In this document: positions 1-7,592 of the stretch, one piece after another
Layout of the letters: each line of letters starts with the position of its first letter
Numbering within the stretch: position 1 is the stretch's first letter
From: Pseudomonas sp. R76
Lineage (GTDB): Bacteria > Pseudomonadota > Gammaproteobacteria > Pseudomonadales > Pseudomonadaceae
Length of the DNA stretch: 64,000 nt
NCBI RefSeq assembly: GCF_009834565.1
Contig: NZ_CP019428.1
Coordinates: forward strand, 5,270,001-5,334,000
Direction of reading: 5' to 3'
Notes under the pieces: model-generated
What the model was told of the DNA's origin: nothing
Seen by the model: only the letters and a program-made list of their open reading frames with translations
Database searches by the model: none
Made by a program: the position numbers and the translations under genes

Positions 1-180
1 AAAGACTCCGTGGTGGCGAAAGCTCACCCAACCTTTCCGAATGAAGCAGCGAATGCACTGACGCAAACGAACGGCAAGTCCCACCGATTCGTAGGAAATT
101 TCGTAGACGTCATAATGGCTACTCAGTATCGTCCGAGGGTTTTCTACCCTCGGCGGCTGTATGGATACGAAAAAAAGTAA
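1..180 (+). other. Possible 3' end of an upstream gene (partial)
   Basis: Frame 1 is open from the first base to a TAA at 178-180, giving 59 residues that end in LYGYEKK. If real, it is the C-terminal tail of a gene starting left of the window and overlaps the HNH gene start by 20 bases. I recognise no domain. A perfect hairpin (8-bp stem CCGAGGGT, loop TTTCT, 133-153) lies within it just before the HNH start. The open frame could be chance, so confidence is low. Confidence 0.3.
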
Positions 181-874
181 TACCGGATGGAGCGATCAGG
201 AGCTTGAAGCGTCCGTCGATGGCTACCTGAAAATGTGGACGCTTGAACGAAGTGGGCAAGCCTTCAAAAAGTCAGATGAGAACCGGTTACTGCGAGAGGG
301 TCCACTCAACCTGCGCAGCGCTTCGTCAATTGAATATCGCATGCAGAACATCTCTGCGGTATTTGAACAGCTAGGTTTGCGACGTATCACTGGCTATATG
401 CCTGCGAAAAACATCGGTGCCGGAGTGAGTGAACGTATTCGCAAGGTGCTAGCAACAAAACCTGGCCTGCACGCTGAGCTTGGTCTGACAGCTGTAGATA
501 AGCCACTGCCCGGCGAGCGCCCGCCCTTTTCGAAGCCTTTCCTTGTAATTGAGCCACAAGGCATTCTGAATCCGCGACAGTTGTTTACTGTCAGTCTTTC
601 TTACGCACGCGCCGATCATGTGCGTAAGCTGGTTCTACAGTTTGCGAATGGGGTCTGCGAAGGTTGCAATTTGCCCGCGCCATTCGCTGGGATTGATGGC
701 CAGCCATTTCTTGAAGTACATCACGTCAAGCACCTCGCCCAGAAGGGTTCGGATCGCACGACCAATGCTGTAGCCTTGTGCCCCAATTGCCATCAGCGTT
801 GTCACCGGTCGAGTGACCGGGATGCTTTCACCGAGTCGCTTTACGCCAAGATCGGAAGATTGGCACGCGAGTAA
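161..874 (+). CDS. HNH endonuclease domain protein
   Basis: A 237-residue protein with a C-terminal HNH nuclease module of the McrA type. Cys166 and Cys169 (CEGC) and Cys207 and Cys210 (CPNC) form a likely structural zinc site. The core reads EVHH at 185-188, Asn202, then His211 and His215. The first 150 residues are charged, mostly helical in appearance and not recognised; in such proteins this part usually sets DNA specificity or binds a partner. The ATG at 161 has only a weak ribosome site and follows a hairpin. HNH enzymes of this shape act in restriction, phage defence or repair, but no methyltransferase is visible inside the window, so the role is open. Confidence 0.75.
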   Translation: MDTKKSNTGWSDQELEASVDGYLKMWTLERSGQAFKKSDENRLLREGPLNLRSASSIEYRMQNISAVFEQLGLRRITGYMPAKNIGAGVSERIRKVLATKPGLHAELGLTAVDKPLPGERPPFSKPFLVIEPQGILNPRQLFTVSLSYARADHVRKLVLQFANGVCEGCNLPAPFAGIDGQPFLEVHHVKHLAQKGSDRTTNAVALCPNCHQRCHRSSDRDAFTESLYAKIGRLARE

Positions 875-934
875 ACTCCTGCTGTCACACCTGATGAACG
901 CTCAAAAAATACCAGATAGGACCGAGGCCCACCC

Positions 935-1591
935 GTGAACCCAGACATGCTCGAAGCCGGCCCCGCTGACGCCAAAGTACTTTCCGTCTTTGACTTCGAC
1001 GGCACCCTGACCCATCACGACAGTTTCGTGCCCTTCCTCAAGTTTGCCTTTGGCCCCGGTGAGTTTTATGGCCGGATGGTCAAGCTGGCGGTGCCTGGGC
1101 TGCGCTTTTTGCTGCGGCAGATCAGCCGGGATGAGTTGAAGGCGCAGTTGATCCGCACCTTTATGACGGGGGTGGAGAAGGCGTGGGTGCAGCAGAAGGC
1201 TGAGGAGTATTGCCAGAAGAATTGGGCGCGGTTGATGCGCCCGGCAGGGGTTCTTTCGGTAGAGCAGGAGTTGGGCTCGGGGGCGGTGGTGACGCTGTGT
1301 TCGGCGTCGCCGGCGTTGGTGTTGCAGCCGTTTGCGAATCGGTTGGGGATCAAGTTGATTGGTACTGAGCTTGAAGTGGTCGACGGGGTGTTGACGGGCA
1401 AGCTCACGGGGAATAATTGCCGCTGTGAGAATAAGGTGCTGCGGCTTGAGGCGGTGTATGGGGATTTGGGCGAGTATCGGCTGAGAGCTTGGGGCGATAC
1501 GCGTGGGGATCGGGAGTTGTTGGCGGCGGCGCAGGATGCGCATTTTCGGCATTTTCATTCGAAGAAGAAGCAGGGCAAGTTGCAGCGGTGA
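935..1591 (+). CDS. HAD-IB family phosphatase (SerB-like)
   Basis: A 218-residue haloacid-dehalogenase-superfamily hydrolase. Motif I is VFDFDGTLT with Asp20 as predicted nucleophile and Asp22 as general acid. Motif II is the Ser of TLCSAS, and motif IV is GDTRGDREL, which binds magnesium. The helical cap between motifs I and II and the CxxN-rich segment before motif III fit subclass IB, related to phosphoserine phosphatase and the CicA family. The start is a GTG. Likely substrates are small phosphomonoesters such as phosphoserine or lysophospholipid-type compounds; the sequence does not decide. It is separated from its neighbours by non-coding gaps and probably transcribed alone. Confidence 0.85.
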   Translation: MNPDMLEAGPADAKVLSVFDFDGTLTHHDSFVPFLKFAFGPGEFYGRMVKLAVPGLRFLLRQISRDELKAQLIRTFMTGVEKAWVQQKAEEYCQKNWARLMRPAGVLSVEQELGSGAVVTLCSASPALVLQPFANRLGIKLIGTELEVVDGVLTGKLTGNNCRCENKVLRLEAVYGDLGEYRLRAWGDTRGDRELLAAAQDAHFRHFHSKKKQGKLQR

Positions 1592-1606
1592 TGCGGGTGG
1601 GTGGGG

Positions 1607-1669
1607 TCGGCGGGTGGGCCGAGGCGATCCCATCGCTGCCTCGCTGGGGCTCGAGAGCTCCCACATTTG
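1607..1669 (+). repeat. REP-type element, family C, copy 1
   Basis: This 63-bp element ends in GAGCTCCCACATTTG and matches 2041-2103 at 59 of 63 positions in the same orientation. It occupies the space downstream of the orphan antitoxin where a toxin gene would be expected. Confidence 0.8.
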
Positions 1670-1713
1670 ATCGGTGCCAGATAGATAGCGCACTAGCATG
1701 GGGTGCTGGGGGT

Positions 1714-1953
1714 CTAGTCTTCAAAGGACTCTCGGTCCTGCTGTTTCGGCTGGGTTCTTTCAGGCATGAAGTCGCTGGAGACGAATTCAGGGTCTAGGAA
1801 GAAGCTGTCCCAGGTATTTTCTGCTGGAGCAATGATTTGCTCATTGCCCATCGCGCGCACCGTTATATCTGCTGCCCCTGCCGGGAGATGCAAATCTGCT
1901 GGGGTGCAGACTGTTTGTTCTCGGTTGCCTGAGTTAATTTTTGTTTGATGCAT
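1714..1953 (-). CDS. Orphan VapB-like antitoxin
   Basis: A 79-residue protein starting MHQTKINSGNREQ, with the AbrB/MazE-type swapped-hairpin layout of VapB antitoxins (M-x-TK-x-x-SNR at the N terminus, then GNE-x-I-x-P and W-x-x-FF). The C-terminal tail DFMPERTQPKQQDRESFED resembles the toxin-wrapping tail of VapB. A very strong ribosome site (AGGAGGAG) precedes the ATG. In normal loci a PIN-domain VapC toxin of about 130 residues follows directly. Here only about 120 bases separate the stop from the HAD gene, and they hold a REP element, so no toxin is present. It may be a relic, or an antitoxin acting on a toxin elsewhere. Confidence 0.8.
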   Translation of the reverse strand: MHQTKINSGNREQTVCTPADLHLPAGAADITVRAMGNEQIIAPAENTWDSFFLDPEFVSSDFMPERTQPKQQDRESFED

Positions 1954-2040
1954 AGGCGTACTCCTCCTGGTTGGTTAAAGACAATACAAGTCAGATGGCT
2001 TGCCGCCTATGCAGAAAATGTATCGATACAAATAGCGAGT

Positions 2041-2103
2041 TCGGCGGGTGGACCGAGTCGATCCCATCGCAGCCTCGCTGGGGCTCGACAGCTCCCACAT
2101 TTG
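2041..2103 (+). repeat. REP-type element, family C, copy 2
   Basis: Direct repeat of 1607-1669 with four mismatches. It lies between the vapB ribosome site and the end of the LysR gene, so the two copies bracket the antitoxin. Confidence 0.8.
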
Positions 2104-2139
2104 AGCTGCGTGAGCTTGTTGATCGACGTTCGGAGGGGT

Positions 2140-3099
2140 TTATGTCGCGGCTTTGAGGTCTACGCCCAGGGCTGTTGCGAAGGCTTTTACCATTGGGCTT
2201 CTTGGCGCGTTGTGGCGCAGGATCAGGTTGAACGCGGTGCTCAGGTGAACCTGTTCCGGGCACAGTGCGCGCAGGCGCCCTTCCCTTACCAGGGGCGCGG
2301 CGTAATGTTCCGGCAGGAAGCCCAGGAAGCGGCCGGTGAGGATCAGGATGGCGACGGCTTCAACCTGTGAGGCCGAGGCGGACTGGCTGTCGTAGGTGAC
2401 GAAGTTGGCCTTGTCGCGGTGGATCGCATAGCGGTGGTTGACCACTTCGTATTGGCGCAGTACGTCTGGCGTGATGTCGCTCGCGTTGAACAGCGGGTGT
2501 CCTGCGGCGCAGTAGGCGTGGGCTTTTTCTTCGTACAGCGGGAAGTAGTCGAATTCTTCGCGGCGTTGGTACACCGGGACGATGCCGACGATCAGGCGTC
2601 CTTCCACTACGCCGCGTTCAACTTCGTCCAGTTGCGAGGCATGCAGGCGCAATCTAATTTTCGGTGATTCGCTGTGTAATTTACCTAAGGCGGTAATTAG
2701 CGGCGAATTAACGTCGGAGACGGTGTTATCAATTACGCCGACACTAAGGTCACCAATAAGCTCGTTTTGCGCCGAACTAAGCTTGTCTCTGAAACTGTCC
2801 ACCGAGGTAAATAACTCGATGGACGCCTGATACACCAACTTGCCTTCTTCGGTCAGGCCGAACCCTTCCCGGCCCCGTGTGCACAGGCGCATGCCGATGC
2901 GGATTTCGAGGTCGGAGATCTGTTTGCTGATGGCCGCCAGGCCCACGTTCAGCTCGTTTTGCGCGGCGCTGAAGCCGCCGGCTTCGACCACGGCCATGAA
3001 TACGCGCAGTAATTTGAAGTCCAGCCCGCTCAGTTGCAGCGGCGGCCGAGTGCCGGGTTTTGGCGGCATGTTTCCAGAAGTGGAAAGTGGGGTTTCCAT
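2140..3099 (-). CDS. LysR-family transcriptional regulator
   Basis: 319 residues with an N-terminal winged helix-turn-helix (about residues 26-85; FSAAQNELNVGLAAISKQI) and a LysR substrate-binding domain after it. I chose the ATG at 3099 (GAGG upstream) over the TTG 18 bases earlier. A proline-rich stretch of about 25 residues precedes the helix-turn-helix. The gene diverges from the argH-like lyase and amino-acid transporter operon at 3328, which it probably controls. A segment around 2650-2820 is much richer in A+T than the rest and uses codons rare in this genome (TTA, CTA, AGA) while the protein still reads as LysR. Confidence 0.9.
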   Translation of the reverse strand: METPLSTSGNMPPKPGTRPPLQLSGLDFKLLRVFMAVVEAGGFSAAQNELNVGLAAISKQISDLEIRIGMRLCTRGREGFGLTEEGKLVYQASIELFTSVDSFRDKLSSAQNELIGDLSVGVIDNTVSDVNSPLITALGKLHSESPKIRLRLHASQLDEVERGVVEGRLIVGIVPVYQRREEFDYFPLYEEKAHAYCAAGHPLFNASDITPDVLRQYEVVNHRYAIHRDKANFVTYDSQSASASQVEAVAILILTGRFLGFLPEHYAAPLVREGRLRALCPEQVHLSTAFNLILRHNAPRSPMVKAFATALGVDLKAAT

Positions 3100-3252
3100 A
3101 ATACGCGTTGACCTCAAGTGCCATATTCAACAGGCTTCAACCCAATCCTTGAACATAGCCAGGCGGCGATAATGGCCGTAAACATCCGCCCTTGGCAACC
3201 TTGAATATAGCGGGTTGAACAGCACGCAGAGGCTGATTTAACACCCGTAAAA

Positions 3253-3278
3253 ACCTGACACTACGATCAGGTCTTTTT
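3253..3278 (+). terminator. Terminator-like hairpin before argH
   Basis: Stem ACCTGA/TCAGGT with an 8-base loop, followed by CTTTTT and preceded by an A tract, 50 bases upstream of the argH-like start. Lying between divergent genes, it would stop readthrough towards argH or act as an attenuator. Confidence 0.5.
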
Positions 3279-3327
3279 AGTTTTTTACTGCCTCCGACTC
3301 TTCTAAAAACAAGCGTGAGGAATACCG

Positions 3328-4755
3328 ATGTCCCAGCCCACCGACCGCCTTTGGGGCGCTCGTTTCAAGACCGGCCCGTCTGCTGCATTGGCCGCGTTGT
3401 CGCGTTGCCCCGAGCGCTATTTTCGCCTGACGCCCTACGACCTGGCCGGCTCCCGTGCCCATGCCCGTGAATTGCAGCGCGCCGGTTTGCTGGATGAGTC
3501 GGAGACCTTGCGCACCCTCGAGACCCTGGACCGTATCGGTGAGGACTTCGCCGCCGGCCACCTGCATCCAACCCTGGATGACGAGGACGTACACACCTTC
3601 ATCGAACGCGTATTGACCGAGCGCCTGGGCGCCCTGGGCGGCAAGCTGCGCGCCGGACGTTCGCGTAACGATCAAACCGCCAATGACCTGCGCCTTTTCC
3701 TACGTGACCACGCGCGCACCATCACCACTGAGGTGCTGGGTTTGCAGCAAGCGTTGGTGGAGCAGGCCGAGCAGCATGTGGAGAGCATTTGCCCAGGCTT
3801 CACGCACTTGCAGCAGGCGCAACCGATTGTGTTTGCCCACCATTTGCTGGCCCACGCGCAGTCGATGCTGCGCGATGTGCAACGCCTGGTGGATTGGGAT
3901 GCGCGCACAGCGTTGTCGCCGTTGGGCGCAGCCGCCATGGCAGGTTCGGCGATTGCGCGGCAGCCGCAGCATTCGGCCAAGGAAATGGGCTACACCGGGC
4001 CGTGCGAAAACTCGATTGACGCTGTCGCCAGCCGTGACCATGTGGCGGAGTTTCTGTTTGTGGCGGGCATGCTCGGGGTGAATATTTCGCGGCTGTCGGA
4101 GGAATTTTGCCTGTGGTCGTCGCGCCAGTTTCGCTGGGTGGTGCTGGACGATGCCTACGCGACGGGCAGCTCGATCATGCCGCAGAAAAAGAACCCGGAC
4201 ATTGCCGAACTGGCGCGGGGCAAGGCTGGGCGTTTGATTGGCAACCTGACCGGGTTGATGTCGACGCTCAAGTCGTTGCCGCTGTCGTACAACCGCGATT
4301 TGAGTGAAGACAAGCACAGCGTGTTGGACAGCGTGGACACCTTGCTGTTGGTGTTGCCGGCGATGGCCGGGATGGTCGCGACCATGAAGGTGCAGGTGGA
4401 AGAGCTGCGCAGGCAAGCGCCGATGGGCTTCACCTTGGCGACTGAGGTGGCGGATTGGCTGGCCACGCGCGGTGTGCCGTTTAAAGAGGCGCATGAGATT
4501 ACCGGTGCCTTGGTACAAGCCTGTGAGAAGCATGAGATTGAGTTGTGGGAAGCCTCGCCGGCGATGCTGGCCGAGGTGGATGCTCGGTTGTTGCCTGAGG
4601 TGCGGGACTGCTTGACCCTGGAGGCGGCGATTGCGGCGCGCAGTGGTTGGGGCGGGACGGCGCCGGAGCGGGTTCGGGAGCAGATTGGGCGGTTGAAGGT
4701 GGCGTTGGCTGAGCAGCAGAAGTGGGCTGAAAGCTACACCGGGTTTCGTATCTGA
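3328..4755 (+). CDS. argH: Argininosuccinate lyase family protein (second copy type)
   Basis: A 475-residue member of the fumarase/aspartase superfamily. The signature loop GSSIMPQKKNPD, with the catalytic serine, is intact, as are the AGRSRNDQ and TH-LQ-AQP motifs, so activity is expected. ArgH splits argininosuccinate into arginine and fumarate in the cytoplasm. The biosynthetic argH of pseudomonads normally sits elsewhere. Here the gene leads an amino-acid ABC transporter operon and diverges from a LysR regulator, so it more likely cleaves an imported fumarate-releasing compound, such as argininosuccinate or another N-substituted aspartate. The start has a good site (GTGAGGAATACCG before ATG). 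The catabolic role is inference. Confidence 0.85.
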   Translation: MSQPTDRLWGARFKTGPSAALAALSRCPERYFRLTPYDLAGSRAHARELQRAGLLDESETLRTLETLDRIGEDFAAGHLHPTLDDEDVHTFIERVLTERLGALGGKLRAGRSRNDQTANDLRLFLRDHARTITTEVLGLQQALVEQAEQHVESICPGFTHLQQAQPIVFAHHLLAHAQSMLRDVQRLVDWDARTALSPLGAAAMAGSAIARQPQHSAKEMGYTGPCENSIDAVASRDHVAEFLFVAGMLGVNISRLSEEFCLWSSRQFRWVVLDDAYATGSSIMPQKKNPDIAELARGKAGRLIGNLTGLMSTLKSLPLSYNRDLSEDKHSVLDSVDTLLLVLPAMAGMVATMKVQVEELRRQAPMGFTLATEVADWLATRGVPFKEAHEITGALVQACEKHEIELWEASPAMLAEVDARLLPEVRDCLTLEAAIAARSGWGGTAPERVREQIGRLKVALAEQQKWAESYTGFRI

Positions 4756-4756
4756 C

Positions 4757-4877
4757 GATCGTTCCTACGCTCTGCGTGGGAATGCATCCTGTGACGCTCC
4801 GCGTCGCCAAGTCACGCACGAACAGCGGGACGCGGAGCGTCCGAGGCGGCATTCCCACGCGGAGCGTGGGAACGATC
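4757..4877. repeat. REPIN-like inverted repeat, family B copy 1
   Basis: Outer arms start GATCGTTCC and end GGAACGATC. Nested inside are GACGCTCCGCGTC-type arms. It sits between argH and the permease gene, inside the operon, and could affect transcript processing. Confidence 0.85.
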
Positions 4878-4907
4878 AGGTAACACGTATTTTTTTGGAG
4901 AGTCACC

Positions 4908-5786
4908 ATGAACCAAACCCCGGCGGAGCGCTTGGAAGCTGAGCGCAAGTTGTCCGAGAACCAGTTCGATATCACGCAGTACGAGCACGTGCCGCGTCGT
5001 TATTACGGGCGGATGTTTTTTGCCACGTTGATCGTGATCGCATTGGCCGCATTGCTGCGCGCCTTTGCCAATGGCCAGATCGAATGGTCCTACATCGGGC
5101 AGTTCCTCACATCTGAGGCCATTTTGTGGGGCCTGGTGAACACCATCGTCATGTCGATTTTGGCGATGGCGTTGGGCGTGGTCATCGGCGTGATCACGGC
5201 AATCATGCGCATGTCGGCCAACCCGATCCTGCGCTACGTGGCCATCACCTACACCTGGCTGTTTCGTGGCACGCCGCTGATTCTGCAGCTGTTGCTGTGG
5301 TTCAACCTGGCACTGATTTTCCCGGTGATCGCAATTCCGGGCTTGTTCAGCATCGACACCGTCGACTTGATGACGCCGTTCGCGGCCGCCCTGCTCGGTT
5401 TGAGCATCAACCAGGGCGCCTACACCGCCGAGGTGGTGCGCGCGGGTTTACTGTCGGTCGACACTGGCCAGTACGAAGCCGCCAAGTCCATCGGCATGCC
5501 GAGCCTTCAGGCGTTGCGTAGGGTGATTCTGCCGCAGGCCATGCGAGTGATCATTCCGCCGGTAGGCAACGAGTTCATCAGCATGGTGAAAATGACCAGC
5601 CTGGCCAGCGTGATCCAGTACTCGGAGCTGTTGCACAACGCGCAAAACATCTACTACGCCAACGCCCGGGTCATGGAGCTGCTGATTGTGGCCGGCATCT
5701 GGTACCTGGCGGTGGTGACTGTTCTTTCATTTGGTCAAAGCCGCCTCGAGCGTCGTTTTGCCCGCGGCGCCGGCAAGCGTTCGTAA
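4908..5786 (+). CDS. Polar amino-acid ABC transporter permease
   Basis: A 292-residue inner-membrane permease of the HisM/GlnP family. A hydrophilic N-terminal tail of about 35 residues precedes several membrane segments (about 38-58, 78-103, 112-135 and on). The cytoplasmic coupling loop YEAAKSIGMPSLQALRRVIL is the EAA motif that docks the ATPase. This is the only permease in the operon, so it probably works as a homodimer. It has a good ribosome site (GGAGAG before ATG). It is followed 24 bases later by the ATPase gene. Substrate is unknown; the linked argH-like lyase suggests an acidic or guanidino amino-acid derivative. Confidence 0.9.
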   Translation: MNQTPAERLEAERKLSENQFDITQYEHVPRRYYGRMFFATLIVIALAALLRAFANGQIEWSYIGQFLTSEAILWGLVNTIVMSILAMALGVVIGVITAIMRMSANPILRYVAITYTWLFRGTPLILQLLLWFNLALIFPVIAIPGLFSIDTVDLMTPFAAALLGLSINQGAYTAEVVRAGLLSVDTGQYEAAKSIGMPSLQALRRVILPQAMRVIIPPVGNEFISMVKMTSLASVIQYSELLHNAQNIYYANARVMELLIVAGIWYLAVVTVLSFGQSRLERRFARGAGKRS

Positions 5787-5810
5787 GTTTGGGTTGAGGA
5801 GATTTGCCCC

Positions 5811-6575
5811 ATGAGAAGCATCGTCAAGGCCGTCAACCTGAACAAGTATTACGACCAGTATCACGCGCTGCGCGACATCAATATCGAGGTCGAGCAAGGC
5901 GAAGTGATGTGCATCATCGGCCCGTCCGGCTCGGGTAAAAGCACGTTGCTGCGGTGTGTGAATCAGCTGGAAAAAATCGACAAGGGCGGCCTGTGGGTCG
6001 ACGGCGAACTGGTGGGTTACCGCGTCGTCGGCAACAAGCTGCATGAAATGAATGAATCGCAGATTGCGCGCCAGCGCCTGGCGACCGGCATGGTGTTTCA
6101 GCGCTTCAATTTGTTCCCGCACATGACCGTGTTGCAAAACATCATCGAAGGCCCGGTGCAAGTGCTCAAGCGCTCGCCCAAGGAAGCCATCGAAGACGCG
6201 CTGGAGTTGCTGGCCCGTGTCGGCCTGGCAGACAAGCGCAATGCTTACCCGGTGGAGTTGTCTGGCGGGCAGCAGCAGCGTGTGGCGATTGCCCGCGCGC
6301 TGGCGATGCGCCCCAAGTTGATGTTGTTTGACGAACCCACGTCAGCCCTCGACCCGGAGCTGGTAGGCGAAGTGCTGTCGGTGATGCGTGATTTGGCCAC
6401 CACCGGCATGACCATGATCGTGGTCACCCATGAGTTGGGCTTCGCCCGCGAAGTGTCCAACCGCATGGTGTTTATGGATGCCGGCCAGATTGTGGAAGCC
6501 GGCAGCCCGGAAGAAATTCTAATAAGCCCACAAAACCCGCGTACCCAAAGCTTTATTTCTGCCGTTCGCACTTAA
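5811..6575 (+). CDS. Polar amino-acid ABC transporter ATP-binding protein
   Basis: 254 residues of the GlnQ/HisP type. Walker A is GPSGSGKST, the signature is LSGGQQQR, Walker B is [11 protein letters not shown], and the switch histidine is in VVTHE. The short insert between Walker A and the Q loop ([19 protein letters not shown]) is usual in this subfamily. It energises uptake with the permease just upstream and the binding protein 25 bases downstream, in one operon. Nothing looks damaged. Confidence 0.95.
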   Translation: MRSIVKAVNLNKYYDQYHALRDINIEVEQGEVMCIIGPSGSGKSTLLRCVNQLEKIDKGGLWVDGELVGYRVVGNKLHEMNESQIARQRLATGMVFQRFNLFPHMTVLQNIIEGPVQVLKRSPKEAIEDALELLARVGLADKRNAYPVELSGGQQQRVAIARALAMRPKLMLFDEPTSALDPELVGEVLSVMRDLATTGMTMIVVTHELGFAREVSNRMVFMDAGQIVEAGSPEEILISPQNPRTQSFISAVRT

Positions 6576-6600
6576 CTAAAAAACTAACGAGAACGCCCCC

Positions 6601-7422
6601 ATGAAAAAATTGTTTATCCCAACGTTGCTCGCAGGCCTGATGGCCTCCTCGTGTGTATTCGCGGCATTGCCGGCGGCAATCAAGGACAAGGGTGAGATCA
6701 GCGCGGCCATCGTGCCGAACTACCCGCCGATGGATTTCAAGGACACCGCCACCAACAAACTCACCGGCCTGGACTTCGACCTCGGCAACGCCCTGGCCGA
6801 GCGCCTGGGCGTGAAGATCAAGTGGCAGGAAACCGGCTTCGAACAGATGCTCAGCGGCCTGACCACCAAGCGCGTCGACATCGTGTTGTCGGGCATGAGC
6901 GACACCGCCGAGCGCCAGAAGGCCGTGACCTTCATCGACTATTTCACCAGCGGCCCGCAGTTTTACACCCTGGCCAAGCGTGAAGACCTCAAGGAATTGA
7001 CTGACCTGTGCGGTAAAAAAGTCGGCACCAGCCGCCGGACTACCTGGCCGTCGGAAATTGCCGCGTGGAGCAAGGAAAACTGCGAAGCGGCGGGCAAGCC
7101 GGCAATCGTGGTGATCGGCACCGAAGGCTCGGCGGATGCGCGCGCGCAGTTGCAGCAGAACCGTCTGGATGCGGCGATGCAGGGCAGCGAGACGATTCCT
7201 TATTTGATGTCGTTGGATAAGGGCAAGTACAAGCCGGTGGGCCTGGCGATTTCCAAGCAGTTCACCGGGCTGGGGATTGAGAAGAGCAACACCGAATTGG
7301 TCACGGCGATCAGTGAAGCGCTGCAGGGCATGATTGACGATGGGACGTACGGCAAGATCCTGAAGAAGTGGGATCTGGAGCAAGGTGCGGTGGAAAAGAT
7401 CAGCATCAACGCCGGCCAATAA
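6601..7422 (+). CDS. Amino-acid ABC transporter substrate-binding protein
   Basis: A 273-residue periplasmic binding protein of family 3. The signal peptide MKKLFIPTLLAGLMASSCVFA is probably cut after Ala21. The mature fold shows the usual YPPMDF and FDLGNALAERLGVK segments, and a ligand-pocket region LSGMSDTAERQK. A cysteine pair (CGKK and ENCEA) could form a disulfide. It is the last gene of the lyase-transporter operon and delivers substrate to the permease. The family recognises polar or cationic amino acids; the exact ligand cannot be read from sequence. Confidence 0.93.
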   Translation: MKKLFIPTLLAGLMASSCVFAALPAAIKDKGEISAAIVPNYPPMDFKDTATNKLTGLDFDLGNALAERLGVKIKWQETGFEQMLSGLTTKRVDIVLSGMSDTAERQKAVTFIDYFTSGPQFYTLAKREDLKELTDLCGKKVGTSRRTTWPSEIAAWSKENCEAAGKPAIVVIGTEGSADARAQLQQNRLDAAMQGSETIPYLMSLDKGKYKPVGLAISKQFTGLGIEKSNTELVTAISEALQGMIDDGTYGKILKKWDLEQGAVEKISINAGQ

Positions 7423-7435
7423 ACACAATAAAAAA

Positions 7436-7528
7436 CTGTGGGAGCTGGCTTGCCTGCGATAGCGGTAGGTTGGCTTGCACCGACATTGCCTGTTACACCG
7501 CCATCGCGGGCAAGCCCGGCTCCCACAG
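7436..7528. repeat. REPIN, family A copy 1
   Basis: Inverted pair of the GTGGGAGCTGGCTTGCC type, arms at each end of a 93-bp element just after the binding-protein gene. Confidence 0.85.
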
Positions 7529-7592
7529 TTGATCTGTGTTCACAGTTGGATTGTGTTGTTTTGAAGAAATAACAAGGACGCTCGCCCTCACC

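Noticed and set aside
4757..4877. Repeats read as a possible CRISPR array
   Set aside because: Each is a single inverted element; there are no regularly spaced direct repeats or spacers, and no cas genes.
7436..7528. REPINs as intrinsic terminators
   Set aside because: They could form stems in RNA but lack T tracts and recur after both operon-internal and terminal genes; recorded as repeats.
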